From NCBI RefSeq assembly GCF_026153205.1, contig NZ_JAPFBW010000006.1, positions 179,884 through 243,883 of the forward strand: DNA of 64,000 bases. Direction: 5' to 3'. Origin of the DNA: Aquabacterium sp. A7-Y. GTDB lineage: Bacteria > Pseudomonadota > Gammaproteobacteria > Burkholderiales > Burkholderiaceae_C. The notes under the pieces are model-generated. The model was given only the letters and a program-made list of their open reading frames with translations, was not told the DNA's origin and did no database searches. Made by a program: the position numbers and the translations under genes. Below, piece after piece: positions 10,382 through 19,167 of the stretch. The stretch's first letter is position 1. Every line of letters begins with the position of its first letter.

Positions 10382-11176
10382 TCAGCGCACCAGTTCAGGG
10401 CCCAGTTCTACACCCAGCGCGCCCAACCCTGCCAGCAATGCCGGATAGGCCAGAGCGACATCCGGTTCGGCCCCTTTGACGCCGAGTTCGATGTGGCGGC
10501 CATACTCGCGATGGTCGTAGCTCGGCAGGCTGAACACCTTGACCGCCGGCCAGCGAGCCTCGATCTCCTGCATCAGCGGGGTCAGGCTCGCTTCCATCGA
10601 GCCATAGACGATCACGGACTTCTCCACGTGGTCACGCCGGTGGCAGAGCTCGGCATAACGATGGTCGAGCACCCACTCGATCATCGGCCAGGCCATCACC
10701 GGGAAACCGGGCACGAAGTGCAGCCGACCGACCGAGAAGCCGGGAATCTTGTTGTAGGGGTTGGGGATCAGTTCGCTGCCGACCGGGAAGACGCCCATGT
10801 TGAGCCGGTGCACCTGGTCCGGCCGATCGGGTTCGAAGGGCTGCCCCTGTTCACGAGCCAGGTCGGCCATGCGCTCGAGAATGAGTTCGCGCGCCTGGGG
10901 GTGCAGCGCGAGCTCGACGCCCAGGGCCCGCGCCGCACACTGCCGCGTGTGGTCGTCGGGCGTCGCGCCGATGCCGCCGCAGGAGAAGACCACGTCCGGC
11001 CCCGCGAAGGCGTCGCGCAGCGCCGCTTCCAGGCGCTGCGGATCGTCGCCGACGTAACGCGCCCAGCTCAGCGCGAGGCCGCGCGCGGCCAGCAGCTCGA
11101 TGACCTTGGGGAGATGTTTGTCCTCGCGTTTGCCCGAGAGGATCTCGTCGCCGACGATGATGAGACCGAAGTGCAT
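10382..11176 (-). CDS. CinA/MoaB-type molybdopterin-binding domain protein
   Basis: A 264-residue protein made mainly of a MoCF-type molybdopterin-binding domain. Key stretches: GLIIVGDEILSGKREDKH at the N-terminus, VVFSCGGIGATPDDHTRQ (the GGxGxTPDD signature) and NPYNKIPGFSVG. It lacks the C-terminal amidohydrolase domain of full CinA, so it is a stand-alone form; the role in these bacteria is unknown. Start ATG 11176 is chosen because the fold begins there; the longer open frame upstream is antisense to the next gene. It lies 16 bp downstream of the EI24 gene, probably co-transcribed with it. The glnA enhancer sites lie just after its stop codon. Confidence 0.82.
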   Translation of the reverse strand: MHFGLIIVGDEILSGKREDKHLPKVIELLAARGLALSWARYVGDDPQRLEAALRDAFAGPDVVFSCGGIGATPDDHTRQCAARALGVELALHPQARELILERMADLAREQGQPFEPDRPDQVHRLNMGVFPVGSELIPNPYNKIPGFSVGRLHFVPGFPVMAWPMIEWVLDHRYAELCHRRDHVEKSVIVYGSMEASLTPLMQEIEARWPAVKVFSLPSYDHREYGRHIELGVKGAEPDVALAYPALLAGLGALGVELGPELVR

Positions 11177-11192
11177 GAAGAGGAAGGCGGCT

Positions 11193-12068
11193 TCAGGAGG
11201 TGGAAGGAGGCAGGACCGGCGCGGCGGGCTCATGGGCCGGCAGGGCAACCTGCTGACGCTGCGCCGGTGCCGCGGCAGCGAAGCGCTGACGGTGCAGCGC
11301 TGCCATCCCGTAATGGGCGAACCAGAGCGAAGCGAAGGCGAACAGCAGGGTGTAGAGCCAGACCGCGACAACCACCAGCAAAGGCGCCAGCAGCAGCGTG
11401 TGCGCCCCCAGCGCGAACAGCAGCGAAGGCGCGCCCCCGGCATAGCCGCTGATCACGCCGATGCCCAGCAGCGGCCAGCGGTGCTCGCGTCTGAGGCGGC
11501 GGCGTTCCTCGGGCGTGGCGTGGTCGGCCAGCGCGTCGTAGATCATCATGCGGTAGGCGAGCCAGCCCCAGATGAGCGGCGGCAGGACCAGCGCGAACGG
11601 CGGGATCAGCCACAGCGGCAGGGTCAGCACCAGGGCCAGCAGCGCCAGGCCGGTGGCCGCGAGCGTCCAGGCGATGGAACGCCACAGCGGCTCGCTGTGG
11701 CGGTGCTCGAGGCTCGGGAAGCGGCGCACGGCCACCAGTCGGACCATGGCCGGTGTCATCAGGAGGCCCACCGCGAGCAGCGAGGCCAGCACGATGAAGG
11801 GCACGGCGAGCGCCACCACGATCAGCGGCGCGAAGACCGAGCGCAGCCCTGGCGCCCCCATCGCTCGCAGCCAGCGCTCGAAGGCGTCCATCAGTGCCCA
11901 TTGCCGCATCTGATCGGCCACGGCGTCCACCGCCGGCTCCCAGAAGAACCAGCCGAGCGCGAAGCTGAGCCCGCCGATCAGGAGCAGCGGCAGCAGCGAC
12001 AGCAGGATCACGCGCGGGTGCAGGCAGTAGGCCGCGGCGCGCCAGAAGGAGTCGAGCATCAGGTTCAT
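11193..12068 (-). CDS. EI24-domain (CysZ-like) inner-membrane protein
   Basis: A 291-residue polytopic membrane protein. Hydrophobic segments are seen near residues 20-42, 80-105, 130-165 and 205-250. The starting pattern FWRAAAYCLHPRVILLSLLP and the later loop PPLIWGWLAYRMMIYDALADHA are typical of the EI24 family, which includes the sulfate permease CysZ. No sulfate-assimilation genes are nearby, so transport of sulfate is not supported. ATG 12068 is chosen over the upstream in-frame start. The next gene follows after 16 bp. Confidence 0.78.
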   Translation of the reverse strand: MNLMLDSFWRAAAYCLHPRVILLSLLPLLLIGGLSFALGWFFWEPAVDAVADQMRQWALMDAFERWLRAMGAPGLRSVFAPLIVVALAVPFIVLASLLAVGLLMTPAMVRLVAVRRFPSLEHRHSEPLWRSIAWTLAATGLALLALVLTLPLWLIPPFALVLPPLIWGWLAYRMMIYDALADHATPEERRRLRREHRWPLLGIGVISGYAGGAPSLLFALGAHTLLLAPLLVVVAVWLYTLLFAFASLWFAHYGMAALHRQRFAAAAPAQRQQVALPAHEPAAPVLPPSTS

Positions 12069-12119
12069 GGCGCGCAAGCTTACGTCAGCGGGCAGCACCC
12101 GCGATCGGGCCGACCCGGC

Positions 12120-12683
12120 TCACTCGGTGTCCGTTTGCGACATCAGCCGCGCCCAGCCTTCGTGACCGAGCCGCCGCAGCGTGTCCATGTTCGCTTCGTA
12201 GATCGTCTCGGCCTCCGGAAAGGCCTCGACGGCGCGGTCGATGCTCGCCTCGCGCAGCAAGTGCAGGGTCGGATAGGGCGCGCGGTTGGTGCAGTTTTCG
12301 ATGTCGTCGACGCGGCTGTCGGCGAACTGGTAGTGCGGATGGAAGTCGGCGATCTGCAGTTCGCCGACCAGGTCCAGTTCCTCCAGGAGCTCCTGCGCCC
12401 GGCCGAGGAAGTCGTTGAAGTCGAGGAAGTCCTGCAGCACGCCGGGATGCACCAGCAGCGTGGTGTCCACTGCCTGCGGGTCGGCCGCGGCCAGGTGCAG
12501 CAGCTCGCGCCGCAGGTCCTCCAGCAGCGTGTCGGGAGCGGTCGCCTGGCTCACCACATAGCGGATCTGCTCCTTGACCGCGACCGCTTTGGCAAAGGGG
12601 CACAGGTTGAGCCCGATCACGGCCCTTTCGACCCAGCGGCGCATCTGCGCCTCCACCTTCGCACTGTTCTCGGCTTCGCTCAT
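12120..12683 (-). CDS. DUF1415 family protein
   Basis: A 187-residue soluble protein of the DUF1415 family, common in beta- and gammaproteobacteria and without known function. Conserved patches: RWVERAVIGLNLCPFAKAV, the central FLDFNDFLGRAQELLEEL, the block FHPHYQFADS, and NRAPYPTLHLLREASIDRAV. The Cys in NLCPFA and the histidines in FHPHY are the obvious candidates for ligands or catalysis. It starts at ATG 12683, 72 bp from the divergent ndh-like gene. Confidence 0.85.
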   Translation of the reverse strand: MSEAENSAKVEAQMRRWVERAVIGLNLCPFAKAVAVKEQIRYVVSQATAPDTLLEDLRRELLHLAAADPQAVDTTLLVHPGVLQDFLDFNDFLGRAQELLEELDLVGELQIADFHPHYQFADSRVDDIENCTNRAPYPTLHLLREASIDRAVEAFPEAETIYEANMDTLRRLGHEGWARLMSQTDTE

Positions 12684-12755
12684 GTCGCCAGTGTAGAGCG
12701 AGGCCGGTCTTGCTAGACTGCGGCCCAACGAGGGTAAGAACAAGAGATAGATGCC

Positions 12756-14144
12756 GTGAATACGTCTGATGTGAACAGCTATGCAACGTCGCACGCGCCG
12801 CCGCGCCCGCGGGTCGTCATCGTCGGCTGCGGCTTCGGCGGTCTGGAAGCCACCCGCACGCTGGCTCGCACGGATGTCGAGATCACGCTGATCGACCGCA
12901 CCAACCACCACCTGTTCCAGCCCCTGCTCTACCAGGTGGCGACCGCGGGCCTGGCCGCGCCGGCGATCTCCGCGCCGATCCGCCACATCCTGCGCAAGCA
13001 GATGCAGCAGGGCCGCCTGACGGTGCTGCTCGGCGAGGTGGTAGCGATCGAGGCCGCCGCGCGCGCGGTCGTGCTCAACGACGGCGTCCGCATTCCCTAC
13101 GACCACCTGATCGTCGCCACCGGTGCCACGCACAGTTATTTCGGGCGCGACGAGTGGGCCCGCTACGCGCCGGGCCTGAAGACCCTGGCCGACGCCTTCG
13201 ACCTGCGCAACCGCGTGCTCAAGGCCTTCGAGAAAGCCGAGCGCTACCCGGAAGACCGCCAAGACTGGATGAGCTTCGCCGTGATCGGCGGCGGTCCCAC
13301 CGGCGTCGAGATGGCCGGCACGATGGCAGAGATCGCCCACCACACACTCTATGACGAGTTCCGTCGCATCGATTCGCGGCAGGCGCGCGTGCTGCTGATC
13401 GAGGGCGCGGACCGCATCCTCGGCAGCTACCCGCCGGAGCTGTCGGAGCGGGCGCGCCACCAGCTCGAGAAGCTCAAGGTCGAGGTGTGCACGGGCTGCC
13501 GTGTCATCGGCATCGATGCCGAAGGGGTCACGGTGCAACCGGCGGAAGGCGAGCCCTACCAGCTGCGTGCCCGTACCGTGGTCTGGGCCGCCGGCGTGGC
13601 CGGTTCGCCGCTCGGCAAGTCGCTGCAGGCGGCCACCGGCGCCACCCTGGATCGCGCCGGCCGTGTGCTGGTCGAGCCCGACCTGAGCCTGCCGGGCCAC
13701 CCGGAGATCCACGTCATCGGCGATCTCGCGACGGCCAAGAGCTACCCCAAGCAGGGGGAACCGACGCCGGTGCCCGGCGTCAGCCCCTCCGCCAAGCAGA
13801 TGGGCCGCCACGCCGCCGCCAACATCCAGCGGCGCCTGCGCGGCGAAGCGACCCGGCCCTTCCACTACATCGACTACGGCTCGCTCGCGACCATAGGCCG
13901 CAAGGCCGCGGTCGCGCAGGTCGACCTGCCGCTGCTCGGCACGGTGCGCTTCAGCGGCTACCCGGCCTGGCTGTTCTGGCTGTTCGTGCACATCTACTTC
14001 CTGATCGGCTTCCGCAACCGCTTGATGGTGCTGACCGACTGGGCCTGGGCCTACTGGACCTTCCAGCGCAATGCGCGTGTTGTCGTGGAGCCGGCCCAGG
14101 CGGCCGCCACCGTGCCGCCCGCCCCTCTGGAGACGCCCCGATGA
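12756..14144 (+). CDS. NAD(P)H dehydrogenase, NDH-2 type
   Basis: A 462-residue flavoprotein with two Rossmann folds: FAD binding at GCGFGGLEATR near the N-terminus and NADH binding at IGGGPTGVEMAG around residue 180. HVIGDLA near 325 is the second FAD contact. The quinone-site pattern AKQMGRHAA and an amphipathic/hydrophobic C-terminal region (YPAWLFWLFVHIYFLIGF) fit membrane-associated type II NADH:quinone oxidoreductases, which pass electrons to quinone without proton pumping. GTG 12756 is the start: the nearby ATG 12751 meets a stop after two codons. It overlaps the following small gene by 4 bp. Confidence 0.88.
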   Translation: MNTSDVNSYATSHAPPRPRVVIVGCGFGGLEATRTLARTDVEITLIDRTNHHLFQPLLYQVATAGLAAPAISAPIRHILRKQMQQGRLTVLLGEVVAIEAAARAVVLNDGVRIPYDHLIVATGATHSYFGRDEWARYAPGLKTLADAFDLRNRVLKAFEKAERYPEDRQDWMSFAVIGGGPTGVEMAGTMAEIAHHTLYDEFRRIDSRQARVLLIEGADRILGSYPPELSERARHQLEKLKVEVCTGCRVIGIDAEGVTVQPAEGEPYQLRARTVVWAAGVAGSPLGKSLQAATGATLDRAGRVLVEPDLSLPGHPEIHVIGDLATAKSYPKQGEPTPVPGVSPSAKQMGRHAAANIQRRLRGEATRPFHYIDYGSLATIGRKAAVAQVDLPLLGTVRFSGYPAWLFWLFVHIYFLIGFRNRLMVLTDWAWAYWTFQRNARVVVEPAQAAATVPPAPLETPR

Positions 14145-14407
14145 ACAACCCGCTGACTCGCCTGGAGAACAGCCTCGCAGCCTGCCGCCGGGGCGAACTG
14201 CCGGTGCACCAGTTCGTGCCGATCTGGCGCGACACGGTGGTGCAACTGAGCGACCTGCCGCCGCGCTACCGCGAGGTGCTCGAGGGCCTGCTGATGCAGC
14301 TCGAATCGGGCAGCCTTTTCACCGAGGAAAGCTGCTCGTTCAGCCAGCAAGACCTGATGAACAAGCTGGCGACCTGGCTGGACAAGGCGCGCCAGCAACT
14401 CGCCTGA
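14141..14407 (+). CDS. Small conserved hypothetical protein coupled to ndh
   Basis: An 88-residue acidic, helical protein without signal peptide or membrane segment. I do not recognise a domain. Its ATG overlaps the ndh stop codon (ATGA), so translation is coupled and the two products probably work together or are at least co-expressed. Features: PLTRLENSLAACRRGELPVHQ, FVPIWRDTVVQLSDLPPRY and a C-terminal MNKLATWLDKARQQLA helix. Confidence 0.7.
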   Translation: MNNPLTRLENSLAACRRGELPVHQFVPIWRDTVVQLSDLPPRYREVLEGLLMQLESGSLFTEESCSFSQQDLMNKLATWLDKARQQLA

Positions 14408-14426
14408 GGCGGCCGCCCGCCGCCGC

Positions 14427-15029
14427 TCACCAGACGCGGTAGACGCGCCCGGTCTGCGCCCCCTCGACGCTGCGCTGGTACGCCAAGGCGGCGCGGCGCG
14501 CCGGCACCGGCTCGAAACCCGGGAAAAACGGGCCGTAGTCGCCCATCGACTCGACCAGCACGGTCGGGCTGACGGCGTTGATGCGCAGCCCACGCGGCAG
14601 CTCGATCGCCGCGCCGCGCACGAAACCTTCGAGGCCGGCATTGACAGCCGTCGCATTGGCGCCCATGCGGATCGGCTCTTCGGCGACGATGCCGCTGGTC
14701 AAGGTGATCGAGCCGCCGTCGTTCAGGTGATGCTGCCCGACCAGGGCCAGCCGCACCTGCCCCAGCAGCTTGTCGTTCAGGCCGATCGCGAACTGCTCCG
14801 CCGTCATCTCGGACACGGGCCCGAAATGCAGCTGCCCCGTGGTGCTGACGATGGCGTCGACCTTGCCGACCTGGGCGAACAGGCGATCGAGACTCGCGGG
14901 ATCGGTGATGTCGGCCTGCAGGTCGCCGCCACGGCGACCGACCCGGATGACGGTATTCGAGCTGCCGAGGACCTCGGCCACGGCCGAGCCGACCACGCCG
15001 GTGGCGCCGATGAGAAGGACTTTTTTCAT
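14427..15029 (-). CDS. SDR-fold protein lacking the catalytic Tyr-Lys pair
   Basis: A 200-residue short-chain dehydrogenase/reductase. The cofactor motif GATGVVGSAVAEVLG, the arginines after beta-2 (VGRRGGDL, suggesting NADPH preference), and the serine of ITLTSGI are present. The position of YxxxK is occupied by ATAVN (in NATAVNAGLEGF), so both the active-site tyrosine and lysine are missing. This form is seen in an atypical SDR subgroup; it may still bind nucleotide or use another acid. It is divergent from the LysR gene, which may regulate it. Confidence 0.8.
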   Translation of the reverse strand: MKKVLLIGATGVVGSAVAEVLGSSNTVIRVGRRGGDLQADITDPASLDRLFAQVGKVDAIVSTTGQLHFGPVSEMTAEQFAIGLNDKLLGQVRLALVGQHHLNDGGSITLTSGIVAEEPIRMGANATAVNAGLEGFVRGAAIELPRGLRINAVSPTVLVESMGDYGPFFPGFEPVPARRAALAYQRSVEGAQTGRVYRVW

Positions 15030-15134
15030 GAGGTGTTTCCTGTTGGTGATGAGGAGAACCTCATTCTTTTCCCTCCCAGCCCCGCGATAAATGGGGTTAA
15101 AGTTCCTTCATTCCAAACCCATGATTCGGAATAG

Positions 15135-16022
15135 ATGGACAAGCTGCGCAGCATGGAGGTGTTTGTCGCCGTGGTGGACGCCGGCAGCTTCACCGCCGCC
15201 GCAACCCGGCTGGAGATCTCGGCCGTGATGGTGGGCAAGTACATCCGCGAGTTGGAAACCCACCTGGGCACCCGCCTCATCCAGCGCAGCACACGACGCC
15301 AGAGCCTCACCGAAGCGGGCCGACGTTACGGCGAGGACTGCCGCAAGGTGCTGGAGCAGGTGCGCTGGGCCGAGGCGTCGATCGAAGGCTTGCACGCCGC
15401 CCCGCGCGGGCTGCTGCGGGTCACGGCGCCAGTCACGCTCGGCAGCACGCTGGTGGCCGCCCACGTGGCCGACTACCTGGCCCGCCATCCACAGGTGCGC
15501 ATCGAACTGGTGCTCAACGACAGCATGGCGGACCTGCACGAAGAGGGCTACGACCTGGCGGTGCGCATCGGCGAGCAGGTCGACCCGGACCTGGTGGCGC
15601 GACCGCTGCGGCCTTACCGCATCGTCATCTGCGCATCGCCGGAGTACCTGCGCCGGTTTGGCCGCCCGGCCACACCGGCCGAGCTGCCCCGCCACCGCTG
15701 CCTCGGCCACCTGAGCTGGACGCGCCGCAACGCCTGGCGCCTGATGGGCCATGGCCCGGAGGCCGGGCAGTGGCCGGACGAAGGGCCGCTCTCGTCCAAC
15801 AATGGCCAGGCGCTGCGCATCGCGGCCCTCGGCGGCGCCGGCCTGCTGATGCAGCCGGAAGTGCTGCTGGCCGACGACATCGCCGCCGGCCGGCTGGTCC
15901 CGGTGCTGCAGGATTTCCTGCCGCCGCCCCGCGCGGTGCATCTGGTCTACCTGCCCGATCACCGGCCGCTGCCCAAGCTGCGCAGCTTCGTGTCACACCT
16001 GCTCAAGCAGATGGGTCCCTGA
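15135..16022 (+). CDS. LysR-family transcriptional regulator
   Basis: A 295-residue LysR regulator. The N-terminal winged helix (residues 1-60) contains MEVFVAVVDAGSFTAAATRL and the recognition helix region EISAVMVGKYIRELETHLG. The effector domain (about 90-290) is of the CrgA/DsdC-like substrate-binding type. It is transcribed away from the SDR gene 105 bp upstream, the usual arrangement for a LysR target. An ATTCC-N13-GGAAT inverted repeat (15110-15132) overlaps the ribosome-binding region and could be an autoregulatory site, but the match is weak. The 3' end overlaps the convergent MFS gene by 64 bp. Confidence 0.9.
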   Translation: MDKLRSMEVFVAVVDAGSFTAAATRLEISAVMVGKYIRELETHLGTRLIQRSTRRQSLTEAGRRYGEDCRKVLEQVRWAEASIEGLHAAPRGLLRVTAPVTLGSTLVAAHVADYLARHPQVRIELVLNDSMADLHEEGYDLAVRIGEQVDPDLVARPLRPYRIVICASPEYLRRFGRPATPAELPRHRCLGHLSWTRRNAWRLMGHGPEAGQWPDEGPLSSNNGQALRIAALGGAGLLMQPEVLLADDIAAGRLVPVLQDFLPPPRAVHLVYLPDHRPLPKLRSFVSHLLKQMGP

Positions 16023-17332
16023 GAGGCGCCAAAGCGACTGCCATGGCGAAGGTCTTGACAGTTCACAAAAACCATCCTTGCCAAGCTCGTAGGAGTTGGA
16101 GACGCACAGGCTGCCGACATGGAACAGCAAGGGCGCGGGGCAGGCGGGCCGACCGGGACCGCGGCGTTCAGGTCGGGCCGGACATAGAAGCCGAGCGCGA
16201 CCAGCAGTTGCAGGCCCGCGGCCGCCATCAGGGCCAGGAGCAGGGCGGAATAGCCGGACTGCACCGCGATCTGCGCTGCGACATAAGGGAAGAGGTAGAC
16301 GGCAACGAAGTAGGACAGGCTGAAGTAGACGAGCGTCTGGGGTCGCAGGTGGGGCGCGGCGTGCTGGGTTGCCTCGGCCTGGATGATCGGGTAGACCAGG
16401 CCGTAGGCCACGCCCAGGGTCAAGGCGCCGGCGCCGTACCAGAGGGGCGACTCCCCGGCCTTCATCAACATCGCCAGGGAGACCAGCATCAGCACCACCA
16501 GCGAGACGATCGTGATGCGCGGCGCAAGCCTGTTCAGTGGCTTGCTGAGGAAGAAGCGGGACAGCACGACCGCCAGCGAATAGAAGCCGTAGAAGACCGT
16601 GTAGTCGATGCCCTGCGCGGCCGCGAAGGTGGTCTGCAGGTTGATCATCGAGGTATACACGCAGGCACCGAGCAGCACCATCGCGAAGAACCAGACGCTG
16701 GGCTGCCGGAGGATCTGCGCGAACTCGGCGCCCCCCGAGAGCTGCGCCGGCGGCTTCGCCAGCTGATAGCCGGGGTTGCGCCGCAGCGTCGACCATGACA
16801 CCACCCAGCCGAGCAGGCTGCTCAAGGTGCCGGCGAGGAACAGCGTCTGGAAGCCGACACCCCAGGACGAGGCGAACCGCGCCACGACGGTCGCCAGGCC
16901 CACGCCCAGCGTGCTGTAGGCGGCATAGACGGTGAAGTAGTAGGAGCGGTTCTTGTCATCCACGGTGGTCGACAGGCAGATCGGCCCGACGGTGAAGACC
17001 AGGCCCCAGCCGGCGCCTTGCACGAGCGAAGCCACGTAGAAGACCCAGGAAGGCATCCCGGAAAGCGCCAGCGTGTAGAGCAGCGACCCAGCGCAGAACA
17101 CCGCGCTGCCGAATGGCGCGAGCCGCGGCAGGCCCCAGCGGCGCAGCAACACCGCGGTGGCCGACACGCAGGCAAAGGTGCCGATCGCGCCCGCGGCGTA
17201 CACCTCGCCGAAGAAAACCTCGGTCAGGCCGTGCTGCCTGAAGTAAAGGGGCAAGGTCAGGAACAGGCCTGACGCAAAGGCCACCAGCAAGCGCTCTGCA
17301 TAGAGGGCGCGACGTACGGTTTCGACTTTCAC
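15959..17332 (-). CDS. MFS transporter
   Basis: A 457-residue major facilitator with about twelve hydrophobic segments. Recognisable are RRALYAERLLVAFASGLFL at the start, and the central loop near residues 200-240 joining the two six-helix bundles. The C-terminal 50 residues are hydrophilic and run antisense to the end of the LysR gene. The start is GTG 17332, preceded by a good AAGGGA ribosome site; no suitable ATG exists. Substrate is unknown. It is divergent from a MocR-type regulator 317 bp away, a pairing often seen when the regulator controls the transporter. Confidence 0.85.
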   Translation of the reverse strand: MKVETVRRALYAERLLVAFASGLFLTLPLYFRQHGLTEVFFGEVYAAGAIGTFACVSATAVLLRRWGLPRLAPFGSAVFCAGSLLYTLALSGMPSWVFYVASLVQGAGWGLVFTVGPICLSTTVDDKNRSYYFTVYAAYSTLGVGLATVVARFASSWGVGFQTLFLAGTLSSLLGWVVSWSTLRRNPGYQLAKPPAQLSGGAEFAQILRQPSVWFFAMVLLGACVYTSMINLQTTFAAAQGIDYTVFYGFYSLAVVLSRFFLSKPLNRLAPRITIVSLVVLMLVSLAMLMKAGESPLWYGAGALTLGVAYGLVYPIIQAEATQHAAPHLRPQTLVYFSLSYFVAVYLFPYVAAQIAVQSGYSALLLALMAAAGLQLLVALGFYVRPDLNAAVPVGPPAPRPCCSMSAACASPTPTSLARMVFVNCQDLRHGSRFGASQGPICLSRCDTKLRSLGSGR

Positions 17333-17649
17333 TTTGGATCCCTTTGCTTTCGAGGCGAGGAAAAGGGGTCCCTCGCCGTTGTCCGCACCCACTCTAAAAG
17401 TGCATGCCCGAGCCGACGAGTGCCACGCCGCGACCCAAAGTGGGTGCCACGGAGCCACCCCTAGAAAGGTCGACAGGGAAACGCGTTCAAACCGCCAAAG
17501 CACGGGCGGGACCGGCCTTTCGGCCGCACCTTCCGGTAAGCTTTCGACACCATGGTGTGCCCCTCATCCTTTCACCCCCCGGGCCCGGTATGGGCCGCGC
17601 CGGGCGCAGCGCGGCCTCGTCGACGACAGGACCCGAGGCAAGGACCGCC
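17333..17649. promoter_or_regulatory. Divergent promoter region between MFS and MocR genes
   Basis: A 317-bp gap without a convincing gene. It holds a direct repeat GTGCCACG (17420-17427 and 17444-17451, 24 bp apart). MocR-type regulators commonly bind direct repeats upstream of their own gene and of a divergent target, so this pair is a candidate operator. No clear -35/-10 pair stands out. Confidence 0.4.
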
Positions 17650-19134
17650 ATGGACCTGGCCGTGCTGCTGAGCGCCTTGCAATTGCCGCAGCCGGCGCCC
17701 GGCGATGCGCGGCCTCCCGCCTTGCACCGGCGGCTCTACCAAGCGATCAAGGGCGCCATCACTTCGGGCGCGCTGTCCGGCGGCCTGAAGCTGCCCGCCA
17801 CGCGGGTGCTCGCACAGGAGCTCAAGCTCTCCCGCAACACGGTGCTGCTCGCCTACGAGCAACTGGCGGCGGAGGGCTACCTCGTCGCCACCACGCAGGG
17901 CAGCGTCGTCGCACGGCTGCCGCGCATCGCGAGCGCCGACGACTCGCGTGCATCAAAGGCCACGCCCGGGCTGTCGGCGCGCGGCCTGGTCGTACCGATG
18001 CACTGGCGCACCGGCAGCGACATCCTCAAGGCTTTCACGCCCGGCATACCGGACATCGGCAAGTTCCCCCTGCCCCAGTGGCGGGCCCTGCTGGACCGTG
18101 CCTACCGAGACATCAACCCGCGGCGCCTGACCTTCGGCGAAACCGGTGGCGAACCGGAGCTGCGCAGCGCCGTGGCCGCCTATGTCGCGGCGGCACGCGG
18201 CGTCCATTGCGACCCGGAGCAGGTGATCGTGACCCAGGGCGCCCAGGGGGCGCTGGACCTGTGTGCGCGCATGCTGGCGGATCCCGGACAGGTCGCCTGG
18301 CTGGAGAACCCGGGCTACCTGGGCGCCCGGGTTGCGATGCAGACGGCGGGGCTGCAGTTGCACGGCATTGCGGTGGACGCCGCAGGAGCCCGGCCCACGG
18401 AGGCGGACTGGAGGGACCACCCGCCGCGGCTGATCTACCTCACCCCGGCCCACCAGTACCCGATGGGGCCGGTGCTCGCCGCGGAGCGGCGCTACGATCT
18501 GCTGCAGCGGGCCCGCGCCGCCAACGCCTGGATCATCGAAGACGACTACGACAGCGAATTCCGCTACGAAGGTGATCCTATCCCGGCCATGTGCAGCCTG
18601 CTGCCCTCCAGCCCCGTCATCTATGTCGGCACCTTCAGCAAGACATTGCTGCCGGTCCTGCGCCTTGGCTATGCGGTGGTGCCCCACTCGGTGTCGCGGG
18701 CGCTCGGCAACATCGGCGCGCAATTCACGCGGCCAGGACATGTCGCCGAACAACTCGCGCTGGCACGCCTGATCGAGTCGGGACGCTACGCACGCCACCT
18801 GCGCACGATGCGCAGCCTGTACGCCGAACGCCGGGCGGCCTTGAAGTTGGCGCTCGACCGGCACCTGGGCGGCCTGGTCGGCGTGAGCGGAGGTGCCGCC
18901 GGTCTGCACCTCACCGCGGTGTTCCAGGAGGCCATCGACGACCTCGCCGTGCACGAGCGCGCCCGGCGGGCCGGGCTGGTCGTCGCACCGCTCAGCCGCT
19001 ACTACCTGCCGGGCTCCCGGGACCCGCTGCGCTCCGGCATGCTGCTCGGTTACGGCACCGTCGCGAACCAGGCGATCGAAGGCGCCGTCAAGCAGCTCGC
19101 GCAGCTCATCGACCGGGAGCGCCGGGGTCTCTGA
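17650..19134 (+). CDS. MocR/PdxR-type GntR regulator with aminotransferase domain
   Basis: A 494-residue fusion. A GntR winged helix (about 25-90) with LHRRLYQAIKGAITSG, LPATRVLAQEL and SRNTVLLAYEQLAAEGYL is joined to a fold-type I aminotransferase domain (about 125-490). The latter has GGEPELRSAVAAY, VTQGAQGALDL, EDDYDSEFRY and the PLP-lysine motif TFSKTLLPVLRLGY. MocR proteins use the PLP domain to sense vitamin B6 or amino-acid ligands. ATG 17650 is chosen, with AAGGA upstream. The most likely target is the divergent MFS gene; no pyridoxal synthesis genes are visible nearby. Confidence 0.88.
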   Translation: MDLAVLLSALQLPQPAPGDARPPALHRRLYQAIKGAITSGALSGGLKLPATRVLAQELKLSRNTVLLAYEQLAAEGYLVATTQGSVVARLPRIASADDSRASKATPGLSARGLVVPMHWRTGSDILKAFTPGIPDIGKFPLPQWRALLDRAYRDINPRRLTFGETGGEPELRSAVAAYVAAARGVHCDPEQVIVTQGAQGALDLCARMLADPGQVAWLENPGYLGARVAMQTAGLQLHGIAVDAAGARPTEADWRDHPPRLIYLTPAHQYPMGPVLAAERRYDLLQRARAANAWIIEDDYDSEFRYEGDPIPAMCSLLPSSPVIYVGTFSKTLLPVLRLGYAVVPHSVSRALGNIGAQFTRPGHVAEQLALARLIESGRYARHLRTMRSLYAERRAALKLALDRHLGGLVGVSGGAAGLHLTAVFQEAIDDLAVHERARRAGLVVAPLSRYYLPGSRDPLRSGMLLGYGTVANQAIEGAVKQLAQLIDRERRGL

Positions 19135-19167
19135 GGGCGGCCACGGGGTGCCGCCAGGGTGCCGGCA

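Noticed and set aside
15110..15132. ATTCC-N13-GGAAT as a LysR operator
   Set aside because: It overlaps the ribosome-binding region of the LysR gene and is longer-spaced than the usual T-N11-A box. It is mentioned with the gene but not listed as a site.
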